The notes beneath the pieces are model-generated. The model had not been told where the DNA came from and ran no database searches. It saw only the letters and a list, made by a program, of their open reading frames with translations. Made by a program: the position numbers and the translations under genes. This document shows positions 22,801 to 32,335 of a stretch of 64,000 bases of DNA, piece after piece. The stretch's first letter is position 1. Each line of letters opens with the position of its first letter. Source of the DNA: Delphinapterus leucas (Eukaryota > Chordata > Mammalia > Artiodactyla > Monodontidae); the NCBI RefSeq assembly GCF_002288925.2, contig NW_022098001.1:11934056-11998055 (forward strand). The letters run 5' to 3'.

Positions 22801-23372
22801 CTCTGTCCTGATGGAGGCAAGCATGGAGGACTGTGGGAGCACAGAGGAGGGACTCTCCATCAGGCAGGGAGGGGCCTTTCCAGATGAGGGGGCTCCCAAG
22901 TTGGATGAACTGATCTGTAGAACCTAGTCCATGACTAGCCCAGACATGTGTTGGGGGAAAAGTATTATAAAAGGGTGCAGGCACATCATAGGGTATATTT
23001 TGTGGTTGGAAGCAATGGTCTGGCAATGTGGTAACATGGATGTACCTTATGAACACAAGACGGAATGGCAAAAGGAAGACAAAGAATGGGACCTGTAGCC
23101 CAATGTCATATATGTAAAGATGCATGCACAAAAGCAGTATATATACATTATATAAGAATGTATATAAATGAAATGATTCCTATCAAACAGAGTTGAACGG
23201 CTGCCTTTGGGGATGGGAGGAGAACAGGAGTGGAGAAGAGGGATAAGATGAAATAAAGCAAGAGAAGCATGTTGATGATAATGTGCGAATAACTATGTCA
23301 GTCTTGGGCCCCTGAGAGAGGAGGAAGATGATCCTTAGGAGCGTCTGTGAAGCGCTCCTTTGCTAAGTTTTG
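22801..23372. other. Unclassified sequence, possible old repeat at 22970-23280
   Basis: No gene. The AT/GA texture from 22970 to 23280 resembles the 3' part of an old LINE, but I could not place it in a family. Confidence 0.35.
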
Positions 23373-23389
23373 CCCCTTCCTCCCTTCTT

Positions 23390-23720
23390 TTTTTTTTTTT
23401 TTTTAATTAATTAATTTATTTTTGACTGTGTTGGGTCTTCGTTGCTGCACGCGGGCTTTCTCTAGTTGCGTTGAGTGGCGGCTACTTTTCCTTGAGGTGC
23501 ACGGGCTTCTCATTACGGTGGCTTCTCTTGTTGCAGAGCACGCGCTCTAGGTGCCAGGGCTCAGCAGTCGTGGCTCGCGGGCTCCAGAGCACCGGCTCAG
23601 CAGTTGTGGCGCACGGGCTTAGTTGATCTGCGGCCTGTGGGATTCTCCTGGACCAGGGATCAAACCTGGGCCCCCAACATTGGCAGGTGGATTCCTAACC
23701 ACTGCACCACCAGGGAAGCC
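23390..23720 (-). mobile_element. Long CHR-type SINE with extended 3' tail
   Basis: A longer relative of the 200-base SINE. It starts with poly-T and aattaattaatttattt, then gactgtgttgggtcttcgtt, and continues to the tRNA-derived 5' end caccaccagggaagccc. It is flanked by a 17-base TSD, ccccttcctcccttctt, at 23373-23389 and 23721-23737, exact as read. Divergence in the body suggests it is older than the short copies. Confidence 0.95.
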
Positions 23721-23894
23721 CCCCTTCCTCCCTTCTTCCATGGGTGTAGCAGGAGCATCAAGTTGCTTCTTCCGGTGTAATCCCACCCCCTTCTCATCGT
23801 TGATTGGTGCAGGGATGGGCACCTGCCTCAAGCACAGCCAATCATTTCACTTCCTTTTATAGATGGATTTAGTGCCCAATAGAGGTGCTGTAGC

Positions 23895-24122
23895 TGAGGG
23901 TTAAGGGCAAACTCGAGTCAAAGTAGATTCAAACCCTGTCTCCACCGACTTCCATGTGACCTTGGGTACGTGGCTTAGCCTGTAAGTCCCGGGTTTTCTT
24001 GTCTGTGAAGTGGGAAAATATAATACCCAACTTACAGGGTTGTGTGAAGATTTAATGAGTGAATGAAAGGCATGTACGGTGCTTAGAACAGTGCCTGCCA
24101 TACAGGACTCAATAAATGTTGG
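23895..24122 (+). repeat. MIR SINE, plus strand
   Basis: tgtgaccttgggtacgtggc, cttgtctgtgaagtgggaaa, acagggttgtgtgaagattt, acagtgcctgccatacagga, and the end ctcaataaatgttggcc give the MIR order almost to the 3' terminus. Confidence 0.85.
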
Positions 24123-24930
24123 CCATAATTGCTTCCTAAGAACTTGGGAATTGGGAGACTAGAAAAAGGGCTGTATGGGTAGCTGATCAGTATGCCAAGG
24201 AGTAGGTCACTTCCCGTTGTGTGGAGCATCCTCATTATTTTATCCCCATGGGCCATAGAAATATCATCATTTTATCTAATACTGGCAGGTGGAAAAGGCT
24301 GGGAAGCATTGCTGAGCTGGAGTCAGTCTCTGGTTCAATTCCTGGAGCCTCACTATACTGAGACCTTGAGCTCAGCTCAGTATTTTTCCATTCCATCTAA
24401 TATCCCTCCCCACCTTTTATGCCGAAGTTAGTTTAACTGTATTTCTGTCGGTAACCTATAGAATCCTGGTAACGAGGGTCATAATGACATTGAAGACTCC
24501 AAGCCTCAGCCTCTTAGCTCCTCTCCACATGTGGTCACTTCCACAGTGTCATCCTTACAGTGAGAATCATCCTTACATGCTGATTACTGAGTTAAAAATT
24601 CTTGAAAAACAAGTACAAAATCATATATCCCTCTTGCTGCCGTGATCAAGTCCCAGTTCACACAAATGGTGGCGTAACAACCTTAGCACACAGAATTTTG
24701 TAAAATCTGGATTCTACACAGAATTTTCTGGGGTAATGACACATTTGTGACTTCATGAGCTTTAAATATGTTGATAAAAGAATCAGTTCCTGCCCTTACG
24801 CATTTACCCCCATTCTGGTAAAGTTCTATTTACCATTTCCCAATAGAATGTTTATACAACTGTTTTGGAAAAAATGTTTCAGTTTTTGGAAAAGATGGTC
24901 AAGGCTGTATTGGGAATTCAAACTTGTATA
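24123..24930. other. Unique sequence
   Basis: No gene or recognised repeat. Confidence 0.4.
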
Positions 24931-24954
24931 TCAAACAGATAATTGACGGATTTA

Positions 24955-25306
24955 TTTTTTTTTATCTCAAATACTATTTTTTGAGATATATTTTGAAATA
25001 TATTTGTTGTTACAGTATTATGTTAGTTTCAGGTGTACTGCATAATGATTTGACATTTGCATACATTATGAAATGATCACCGTGATAAGTCTAGTAACCA
25101 TCTGTCCCCATACAAAGTTGTTACAATATTACTGACCACACTCATACACTGTATATTACATCCCTGTGACCTATCTATTATATAACTGGAGGTTTGTACT
25201 TCTAAATCCCCTTAACCTATTTCACCCCACCCCCCCACCCCCCCACCCCCCCGCTGCTTCCCTCTCTTTTGGCAACCACCTATTTGTTCTCTGCACCTAT
25301 GAATCT
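24955..25306 (-). mobile_element. L1 3' end, minus strand, with 24-base TSD
   Basis: L1 3' UTR in reverse complement (gttagtttcaggtgtactgc, aatgatttgacatttgcata, the C tract, and ggcaaccacctatttgttct). Only about 350 bases inserted. The flanking duplications at 24931-24954 and 25307-25330 match over 24 bases with one mismatch. There is no long poly-T; a T-rich patch (24955-24964) remains. Confidence 0.9.
25225..25252 (-). other. C tract, G-quadruplex motif on the minus strand
   Basis: Four C runs of four to seven bases separated by single A bases. The minus strand therefore has four G runs with one-base loops, the tightest G-quadruplex arrangement. It lies within the L1 3' UTR. Confidence 0.85.
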
Positions 25307-25330
25307 TCAAACAGATAATTGATGGATTTA

Positions 25331-26029
25331 AATCTCCTAGAACAAAAGTACCGAGGAGAGATGTGAAAGTGTTTCAGGAAGGAGAAACAAACAGAAAACC
25401 TTCCTTGACTTTTGAAAGTCAGAGAATAATCAACACACTGATTTAGGCAATTTCACTGCTTTGAAGGCTTACAAAGAAGACTGATTTCTGTTTGTTCAGC
25501 CACCATTTGGAAGTGCAAAGATCAGGAACATCAAAAGCTTTATCTGAGCTTCTAAATGTGTTTGTGAAACCGCTAATATGCCATGGAGGCATTTCTCAGA
25601 GATCTGCATTGTGGCGGTTTATATCTTTGTTGGTTTGACAGGTGCCATCTGATAGAGTGGGTGGCCCTTCCGGCATGCCAAACGCCTCCGAACGCCTTCC
25701 AAAGGAAAGCCAGAGAGAAAGGAAAACCAGCCATTTCCTGTGACTGGGAGTCAGAGGCAGCCGAAAGGGTCTGTAATGACTTCCTGAGGATGTTTAGTCA
25801 ATCACTACTGTGGTTAAAAGGTTTTGCATGAAGTGCATAGTCTATACTTCCCAAGTAGCAGTATTAAATCTTCAGAATCGTAAAGAAGTTTAGTCACCCT
25901 TCAGTAGGAAGTACAACGTCAATAAAGTTTATCTGAGGGAGTCAGTCCAGGGCTGATAGCGTACTCCATAGTCTCAGGGACCCATAGTCCCTCCTGTTTG
26001 CTTCTCTTAGTGTGCTTCTATCCCCAAGT
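25331..26029. other. Unique sequence
   Basis: No gene supported. The short frame at 25583-25831 has no recognisable family. Confidence 0.4.
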
Positions 26030-26255
26030 TCACTTCATGGTTCAAGTCTGCTGCTGCTCCTTCAACCTTCCAACAAGAAAGAGGATGGAGGAGAAGGGCA
26101 TGCCCATCCCCCCAGCTCCCCTTAAGGAGACTTCCTGGAAGTTTCTCATGCTACTTCCGGTTATAACCCATTAGCCAGAATTTAATCACATGGCTACATC
26201 TTGTTATGAGGTGGGTTGCAGGATATAATCTAGCTAAGATTTAGGGGGTCTGTTA
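26030..26255. repeat. Ancient repeat of unresolved family
   Basis: Contains gctacttccggttataaccc, cattagccagaatttaatca and catggctaca, resembling the 'acttccgctcacattccattggccagaa...cacatggcc' segment of an old mammalian repeat. It appears related to 36425-36780. I do not name it. Confidence 0.4.
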
Positions 26256-26289
26256 CCATAAAAAAAGGTAGAATGGATTTTGAAGGACA

Positions 26290-26612
26290 GGTAGCTAGCT
26301 CTGCCCCATCATCCTTCAGGACTCAGCTCAAATGTCCCTTCTTTAGAGAGACCATCTGAGCCCATCCTTTTGGTAGCAGGCTATCCTCACTCTCTAAGAC
26401 AGAACCTATTTGGTTCCTCCATAGGAATGATCCTTTGTTTATTTCTTTACTTTTACTTTTTATGGCCTCACTCCTCGACTAGAATAAAGTTCCTTGAGTC
26501 CAGGAATCTTATCTGTCTTGCTGCTCACCACGCTACCCGCAGTGCCTCACAGTGCTTGGCACCTGGCAGAAACCTTATAAACATGTGGAATAAGTGAACA
26601 AATCATGAATGA
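26290..26612 (+). repeat. L2 LINE 3' end, plus strand
   Basis: tcaggactcagctcaaatgt, ccttctttagagagaccatc, actagaataaagttccttga, gtgcctcacagtgcttggca, and the tail aataagtgaacaaatcatgaatga: the full order of the L2 3' 300 bases. Confidence 0.85.
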
Positions 26613-26639
26613 GGGCCCTTACAGAGAAAACCACTGTGG

Positions 26640-26800
26640 CACTGAGATTAAATATATAAGCTCTGGGGCTAGACAGTCTTGATTAAGATCTTGCCTCACC
26701 TCTTATTAATAATGTGACTGTGGTCAAGTGACTTAACTTGTCTAAGCCTTGACTTCTCTATTTGTAAAAATGGAGGGGAGGGCTTTTGGAAGAATAAAAG
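26640..26800 (+). repeat. MIR SINE, plus strand
   Basis: ataagctctggggctagaca, atgtgactgtggtcaagtga, cttaacttgtctaagccttg, ctctatttgtaaaaatgg. Confidence 0.75.
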
Positions 26801-26909
26801 GAGTCCATACATGTGAAATTCTTACCTCTCTGCCTATTGGAGAGCAAACAGTCAATTTTATACACGACCATCAAAATAATTTTTATTTTTGATATTATTG
26901 GGATCTATC

Positions 26910-27290
26910 TAGTCCAAAGATTCAAAGGAGGCTTCTTGGAAGAAGGGATCTTAGAGATGAGTCCAGTGGACAGGCAGGAGTTAACTAGACCGGAAAGGGG
27001 TGAGGAGGACATCATAGGGAGAAGGAAGCGCTAGGGCAGAGGTCTTGGAGCAGGAGGGGTTATGTTGGAAGTACTAGAATAAAAGCCAGTGTGGCCAGAG
27101 TGAAGAGAGGAAGAGCAGTACATACACAGAGATGGGGAAGGAAGACAGGGCTAGAACACGCAGGGCTTCCATATTGTGAACTTTGTCCCAAGTGCAAAGA
27201 GAAGTTACCAAAGGGTTCCAAGCAGGGAAGTGCATAATCAGATTTGTAAAGTATAATATCGTCCTGGCTGCGGTGTTATCAGGAGGGGGA
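26910..27290 (-). repeat. L2 LINE internal/3' part, minus strand
   Basis: cttcttggaagaagggatct, aacacgcagggcttccatat, gaactttgtcccaagtgcaa, aagggttccaagcagggaag, cataatcagatttgtaaa: the L2 reverse-complement order upstream of its 3' tail. Confidence 0.8.
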
Positions 27291-27713
27291 TGGGGTTATC
27301 ACATTAGAGTAATTTCCGTAGATGAGAAGTCTACTGTATTCGCACTTTCAAACTCAAGTCTGCCCCTATCAAACATTTGCGAGGCTCTGGGCAAAGAGAG
27401 CGTAGAGCAGCAGACCAGCCTGGGCTGGCTATTCTTGGGCTTCTTGATTGTGAGAAACTTTTAGATATGCCTAAATATTTAAACAGTATAAATGAAAATT
27501 AACAAACTGTTAAACTAAATGTTTTCTAGCATCCTGTTTTGAAAACTATACATACATAATGACTAAAAGTCAGAAAAATATCAGAGATGGTTGAATTTAA
27601 TTATTATTGTCCATGCTTGGGTGTTCTGTTATTGGATCAGGCATACATAATTTGCAAATCATTATATATGTATTCTATAAACTTTATTTTTCTTGTCTTC
27701 AATTCAGCAAAAT
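27291..27713. other. Unique, AT-rich sequence
   Basis: Nothing recognised. Confidence 0.35.
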
Positions 27714-27729
27714 CATGAATTGTGTTCTT

Positions 27730-28128
27730 TTTAAAAATTTATTTATATTTTATTTTTGGCTGCGTTGGGTCTTCGTTGATGCGTGCAGGCTTCCTCTAGT
27801 TGTGGCCAGCAGGAGCTACTCTTTTTTTTTTTAATTAATTAATTTATTTATTTACTTATTTATTTTTGGCTGTGTTGGGTCTTCGTTTCTGTGCGAGGGC
27901 TTTCTCTAGTTGTGGCGAGCGGGGGCCACTCTTCATTGCGGTGCGCGGGCCTCTCACTGTCGCGGCCTCTCTTGTTGTGGAGCACAAGCTCCAGACGCGC
28001 AGGCTCAGTAGTTGTGGCTCACAGGCCTAGTTGCTCCGCGGCATGTGGGATCTTCCCAGACCAAGGCTCGAACCTGTGTCCCCTGCATTGGCAGGCAGAC
28101 TCTCAACCACTGTGCCACCAGGGAAGCC
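27730..28128 (-). mobile_element. Composite CHR-type SINE with duplicated 3' tail
   Basis: Two 3' ends of the long SINE lie in tandem. 27730-27820 holds an A/T tail plus ggctgcgttgggtcttcgtt to ggagctactc. 27821-28128 holds a second T/AATT tail and a full element from ggctgtgttgggtcttcgtt to accaccagggaagccc. Only one TSD, a 16-base catgaattgtgttctt at 27714-27729 and 28129-28144, flanks the whole. That implies one integration of a tail-duplicated molecule, or a later internal duplication. Confidence 0.9.
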
Positions 28129-28144
28129 CATGAATTGTGTTCTT

Positions 28145-28329
28145 ATAATCCAGGTTTTCACTTAATTTGTACTCCACTGAAAATAATGTTCTAAAGGACT
28201 AAAAAAATAAAATAAATTTGTATTCAAAATCTAGAAAATTTGAATATATTTAATAAAGACATAAATTAAAGTGAATGTAAACAATTAAAAACATTTTGTA
28301 TATGTTTTCAAAAAAGTTCTTCTTCTTCT
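28145..28329. other. AT-rich unique sequence
   Basis: No element recognised. Confidence 0.35.
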
Positions 28330-28426
28330 ACAATGTTCAAAGTTAACTACTGAAGCCAGGGCAACTAGCCAAGAAAAAGAAATAAAAGGCATTTAAATCG
28401 GAAAGGAAGAAGTAAAATTATCTCTG

Positions 28427-28441
28427 TTGCCAGACGACATG
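28427..28441 (+). other. Decayed reverse-transcriptase catalytic motif (FADD site)
   Basis: In frame, ttg cca gac gac atg reads L-P-D-D-M where active L1 has F-A-D-D-M. The two catalytic aspartates survive, the two preceding residues are changed, and the surrounding frame is broken. Confidence 0.65.
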
Positions 28442-28493
28442 ATCTCATATGTAAAAAAACTCTAAAGATCCCATAAACTGTTAGAACCAATAA

Positions 28494-28778
28494 ATGAATT
28501 CAGTGAAGTTGCAGGTTACAAAATCAACATATAAAAATCAGCTGCATTTCTATACACTAACAATGAACCATTCGAAAAGGGAATTAAAAAAAATTCCATT
28601 TACAATAGCATCAAAAAGAATGAAATACTTAAGAATAAGCTTAACCAAAGAGGTAAAAGACTTGTACACTGAAAACAACAAATTGCTGCTGAAAGAAATT
28701 GAAGTCACAAATAGAAAAAGACATTTGCTATGGACTGAATGTTTGTGTTCCTCCCAAATCCATCTTTTGAAGCCTTAA
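28494..28778 (+). pseudogene. L1 ORF2 remnant after the RT active site
   Basis: A 94-codon frame whose first 80 residues read as L1 ORF2 (MNSVKLQVTKS, KREFKKIPF-like, LTKEVKDLYTENNKLLL). The last residues run into the MLT1 LTR. In active L1 this segment belongs to the palm/thumb region of the reverse transcriptase. Dead: there is no continuous frame to either side. Confidence 0.75.
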
Positions 28779-29047
28779 TCTCCAATGGATGGTATTTGGA
28801 GGTGAGGCCGTTGGGGAGTAATTAGGGTTAGGTTAGGACATGAGGGTGAGGCTCTCATGATGAGATTGGTGCCCTTATAAAAAGAGGAAGAGACTTGAGA
28901 TCTCTCCATGAGCAGACACCAAGGAAAGACCATGTGAGCGTGCATTGTGAAGGTGACTGTATACCAGCCAGGAAGAGGGCCTTCACTGTCTGTTGTTTAA
29001 GTCACCCAGTCTATGGTATTTAGTTATATTAGCCCAAGCTAAGTCAG
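28727..29047 (+). mobile_element. MLT1-type MaLR LTR inserted in the L1
   Basis: Starts gctatggactgaatgtttgt and continues with ccaatggatggtatttggag, gaggctctcatgatgagatt, and gcccttataaaaagaggaag. The 3' end is ctgttgtttaagtcacccag with tctatggtatttagtta. About 80 bases are missing between agaagagggccttcac-like DNA and the 3' end. L1 sequence resumes at cttatttgtggatactgtta. Confidence 0.85.
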
Positions 29048-29494
29048 CAGCCCTTATTTGTGGATACTGTTAAGATGGCAGTACTACTCAAAATGATCAA
29101 CAGATGCAGTGCAATTCTTATCAAAGTCCCAATAGTGTTTTTCTGCAGAAATAGAAAATACATCCTAAAATTCATATTTAATGAATTTTAAATATGGAAT
29201 CTCAAAGGACCCCAAATAGTCTAAACAATCTTTAAAAAGAACAAAGTTGGAAGTCTTATACTTACTTATTTTAAAACTTATTATAAAGTTACAGTAAATC
29301 AAAACAGTGTGGTACTATAATAGAGACAGACGTATAGATCAATGGAATAGAATACAAAACTTAGAAATGAACACTTCATTTTATATGGTCAAATTATTTT
29401 TCAGAAGTGCGCCAAGACCATTCAAAGGGGGAAAAGACAGTCCTTTTCAATAAATGTTGTTGAAAAAACTGGATATCCACACTGAAGAGAAAGA

Positions 29495-29740
29495 ATGAAG
29501 TTGGACGCTTACCTTATACCGTATATAAAAATTAACTCAAAATTGATCAAAGGCCTAAATGTAAGTGTTAAAACTATAAAACTCTCTGAAAAAAAAGTAG
29601 GGGAAAAGCTTCATGACATTGGATTTGGCAGTGGTTTCCTGGAAAAAACACCAAAGGAACAGGCAACAAAAGTGAAAATAGACAGGACTACCCTCAAATT
29701 TAAAAATTCTCTGCATCAAAGGATACAATCAACAGAGTGA
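29495..29740 (+). pseudogene. L1 ORF2 remnant, region after RT
   Basis: An 81-codon frame with KLDAYLIPYIKINSKLIKGLNV, which corresponds to L1 ORF2 downstream of the RT domain, plus VGEKLHDIGFGSGFLEKTPK and IDRTTLKFKNSLHQRIQST. No complete domain; adjacent frames are broken. Confidence 0.75.
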
Positions 29741-29878
29741 AATGGTAACCCATGGAATGAGAGAAAATATTTGCAAATCACGTCTCTGATAAGGGGCTAA
29801 TATCCAGAATACATCAAGAACTCCTACAACTCAGTAACAAAAAACAACCTGATTAAAAAATGGGGAAAAAATGTCTAC

Positions 29879-30223
29879 TTGAGTACACATTTTCCCAAAG
29901 AAGATATACAACTGACCAATAAATACATGAAAAAATGCTCAACATCACTAATCATTAGGGAAATGCAAGTCAAAACCACAAGGTACCACCTCACACCCAT
30001 TAGGATGGCCACAAAAAACAAACAAAAAACAATACACCCCCCAAAAAAAATTACAGGGAGAAAAAGGAAAATAACAAGTGTTGGTAAGGATGTGGAGAAA
30101 TCAGAACTCTTATGCACTCTTGCTGGGAGTGTAAAATGGTGTAGCCATTGTAGAAAACAGTATAGTGTTCCCTCAGAAAATGAAAAACAGAACTACCATA
30201 TGATCCAGCAGTTCCACTTCTGA
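29879..30223 (+). pseudogene. L1 ORF2 C-terminal remnant
   Basis: A 114-codon frame starting [22 protein letters not shown] and continuing [16 protein letters not shown], an L1 ORF2 block. After [10 protein letters not shown] the frame contains the cysteine-rich remnant and then diverges. One of several broken pieces of the same L1. Confidence 0.75.
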
Positions 30224-30267
30224 ATTTAAGCAGGATCTGGAAGAGATATTTGTACACCCATGTTCAT

Positions 30268-30330
30268 AACAGCATTATTCACAGTAGCATTATTCACATT
30301 ATTCATAACAGCGTTATTCACATTATTCTG
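30268..30330 (+). repeat. Short tandem expansion of a cattattcaca unit
   Basis: The units cataacagcattattcacag, tagcattattcac and attattcataacagcgttattcac repeat imperfectly four to five times. L1 has a single copy here (ttcataacagcattattcac), so the array arose by local amplification inside the old L1. Confidence 0.75.
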
Positions 30331-30858
30331 TCCTGGTTGATCCACCAAGAATAAATCAACATCGATGGATGAATGGATAAACACCATGTGGTATAAAATA
30401 CAATGACACATTATTCAGCCTTAAAAAGGAAGGAAATTCGGACACATCCTACTACATGGATGAAACTTGAGGACAAGTGAAATGCCAGTCACAGGACAAA
30501 TACTATATGATTTCACTTATATAGGGTACCTAGAGTAGTCAGATTCAGAGAGAGAAAGTAGAAAGGTGGTTGCCAGGGGCTGGAGGCAGAGAGTAATGGG
30601 GTGTTATTGGTTAACTGGTACAGAGTTTTAGTTTTACAAGATGAAGAGTTCTGAAGATGGATGGTGGTGATGGGTGCCAAAAAATGTGGAGATACTTAAT
30701 GCCACTGAATTGTACATTTCAAAATGATTAAGATGATGGATTTCACGTTCTGTATATTTTACCACAATTAAAAATAATAAATGTTAAAAAAAGAAATATA
30801 AATTATAATGAATAAATATCACATTTTTAAATAAAAATATTTAAAGTGAACATTTTCT

Positions 30859-31111
30859 TTCTCTTAACATCTTTATTGGAGTATAATTGCTTTACAATGG
30901 TGTGTTAGTTTCTGCTTTATAACAAAGTGAATCAGCTATATGTATACATATATCCCCATATCCCCTCCCTTTGGCGTTTCCCTCCCACCCTCCCTATCCC
31001 ACCCCTCTAGGTGGTCACAAAGCACCGAGCTGATCTCCCTGTGCTATGCGGCTGCTTCCCACTAGCTATTTATTTTACATTTGGTAGCGTATATATGTCC
31101 ATGCCACTCTC
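30859..31111 (-). mobile_element. Young L1 3' end, minus strand, with TSD
   Basis: The 3' 250 bases of a cetartiodactyl L1: aacatctttattggagtata, attgctttacaatggtgtgt, ccctccctatcccacccctc, ggtggtcacaaagcaccgag. Exact 17-base TSD at 30842-30858 and 31112-31128 (taaagtgaacattttct). Severely 5'-truncated. It has no long T run at the 3' end, only ttctcttaac. Confidence 0.95.
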
Positions 31112-31128
31112 TAAAGTGAACATTTTCT

Positions 31129-31684
31129 GCTTAGATTTAAAAATGTTTGTTAGATATTATTAATTTTACAAATATAAAACTTTGCAATTCTAGCATGAAA
31201 TGTCCATCTAGTTGCCAATTTAAGTTACGGATATTAAATAATATTGAAAATATTAAATAATGCAATATGCCACCATGTACAACTGTTGCGAATACCATGC
31301 TTATTCATGAGTGTGTTCAGAACCACAAATTGGAACAGGATGAGAATCAAGAAAACGGATGCTCCACACTTCTGGGAAACAGTACCTAATTATGCAATAA
31401 CTATTGCCTTCTTGCTTTCTGAGAGGAAAGATTTGACAAGTTAATGAATTTGTATTTTCTTCTTGAGTACTTTTATTCCTCAAATCTTCTTCATGTTCTG
31501 AGGCAGTGTCTATGTTCACAACATCCGGATACACTTGTCTCTCAAAGGCAGGACCCAAGGGCAGCATTTCTTTGGAGCCAACATGGCATTCGCCTGAAAG
31601 TGGATGCTTAGACTCACGCGTCTTGCTGTGCCTGCCCTGGGTGCCAGATGGCTGGTGACAGAAGCACCCATATAACCCTCAATA
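31129..31684. other. Unique sequence
   Basis: No element or gene recognised. Confidence 0.35.
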
Positions 31685-31699
31685 AATTTGTTGCTGGTG

Positions 31700-31912
31700 G
31701 GCTTCCCTGATGGCGCAGTGGTTGAGAGTCCGCCTACTGATGCAAGGGGCACGGGTTCGTGCCCCGGTCCGGGAGGATCCCACATGCTGCGGAGCGGCTG
31801 GGCCTGTGAGCCATGGCCGCTGAGCCTGCGCGTCCGGAGCCTGTGCTCCGCAATGGGAGAGGCCACAAGAGTGAGAGGCCCACATACCGCACAAAAAAAT
31901 AATAATAATAAT
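31700..31912 (+). mobile_element. CHR-type SINE, full length, (AAT)n tail
   Basis: Starts gggcttccctgatggcgcag and has the B-box motif gggttcgtgcc and the standard body. Its tail has become acaaaaaaataataataata. TSD of 15 bases (aatttgttgctggtg, with c to t in the right copy) at 31685-31699 and 31913-31927. Confidence 0.95.
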
Positions 31913-32129
31913 AATTTGTTGTTGGTGTGTGTTTGTGATATGTGGGGTCTTCTAAAAGCACAAAGCCCCTCTTTCTTGGGCCAAAGAATGGCACTGTTCA
32001 AGCCCCACTTTCTATTCCTTGAAATGAAAATGAACCAGTTAGACTGGATCTGTCCACACAGTGAAGGCTGGAGGGGTCACTATCCAGAGGATTTATGTTT
32101 GTCTGAGTGGGATATTCCGGTTTGAATTT

Positions 32130-32335
32130 TTTAGATTTCAGCCACATTTTATCAGCTCCGTGATCTTGGAAAAGTAACGTATGAGGTGTATATCCGTGTT
32201 TTCTCATCTCTAAAATGGGGATTAAAATAGGACTGACCTCACTGTGTTGGGTGAGGATTAAATGAGAAAATGCATATAAAGTTCCCAGCAGCATAACTGG
32301 CCCAGGATGGATATTAGATAATGGTGATGATGATT
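32130..32335 (+). repeat. MIR SINE, plus strand
   Basis: ctccgtgatcttggaaaagt, ttttctcatctctaaaatgg, ggattaaaataggactgacc, gtgaggattaaatgagaaaa, and cccaggatggatattagata near the end. Confidence 0.75.

Larger units (their letters stand above)
28330..30790 (+). mobile_element. Old L1 LINE, 3' 2.1 kb, split by an MLT1 LTR
   Basis: The L1 ORF2 end and 3' UTR read on the plus strand, starting just upstream of the RT catalytic motif and ending at accacaattaaaaataataa. The 3' UTR block ggatggtggtgatgggtgcc and gccactgaattgtacatttc identify an ancient L1M-type 3' end. Many stops and frameshifts. It is interrupted at 28727-29047 by an MLT1 LTR, so the L1 is older than that insertion. Confidence 0.9.

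Noticed and set aside
23388..23420. T-rich/AATT stretch as an origin or promoter
   Set aside because: It is the 3' tail of the long SINE in reverse orientation.
31516..32001. 161-codon minus-strand frame
   Set aside because: Most of it lies within the SINE at 31700-31912; no protein family.
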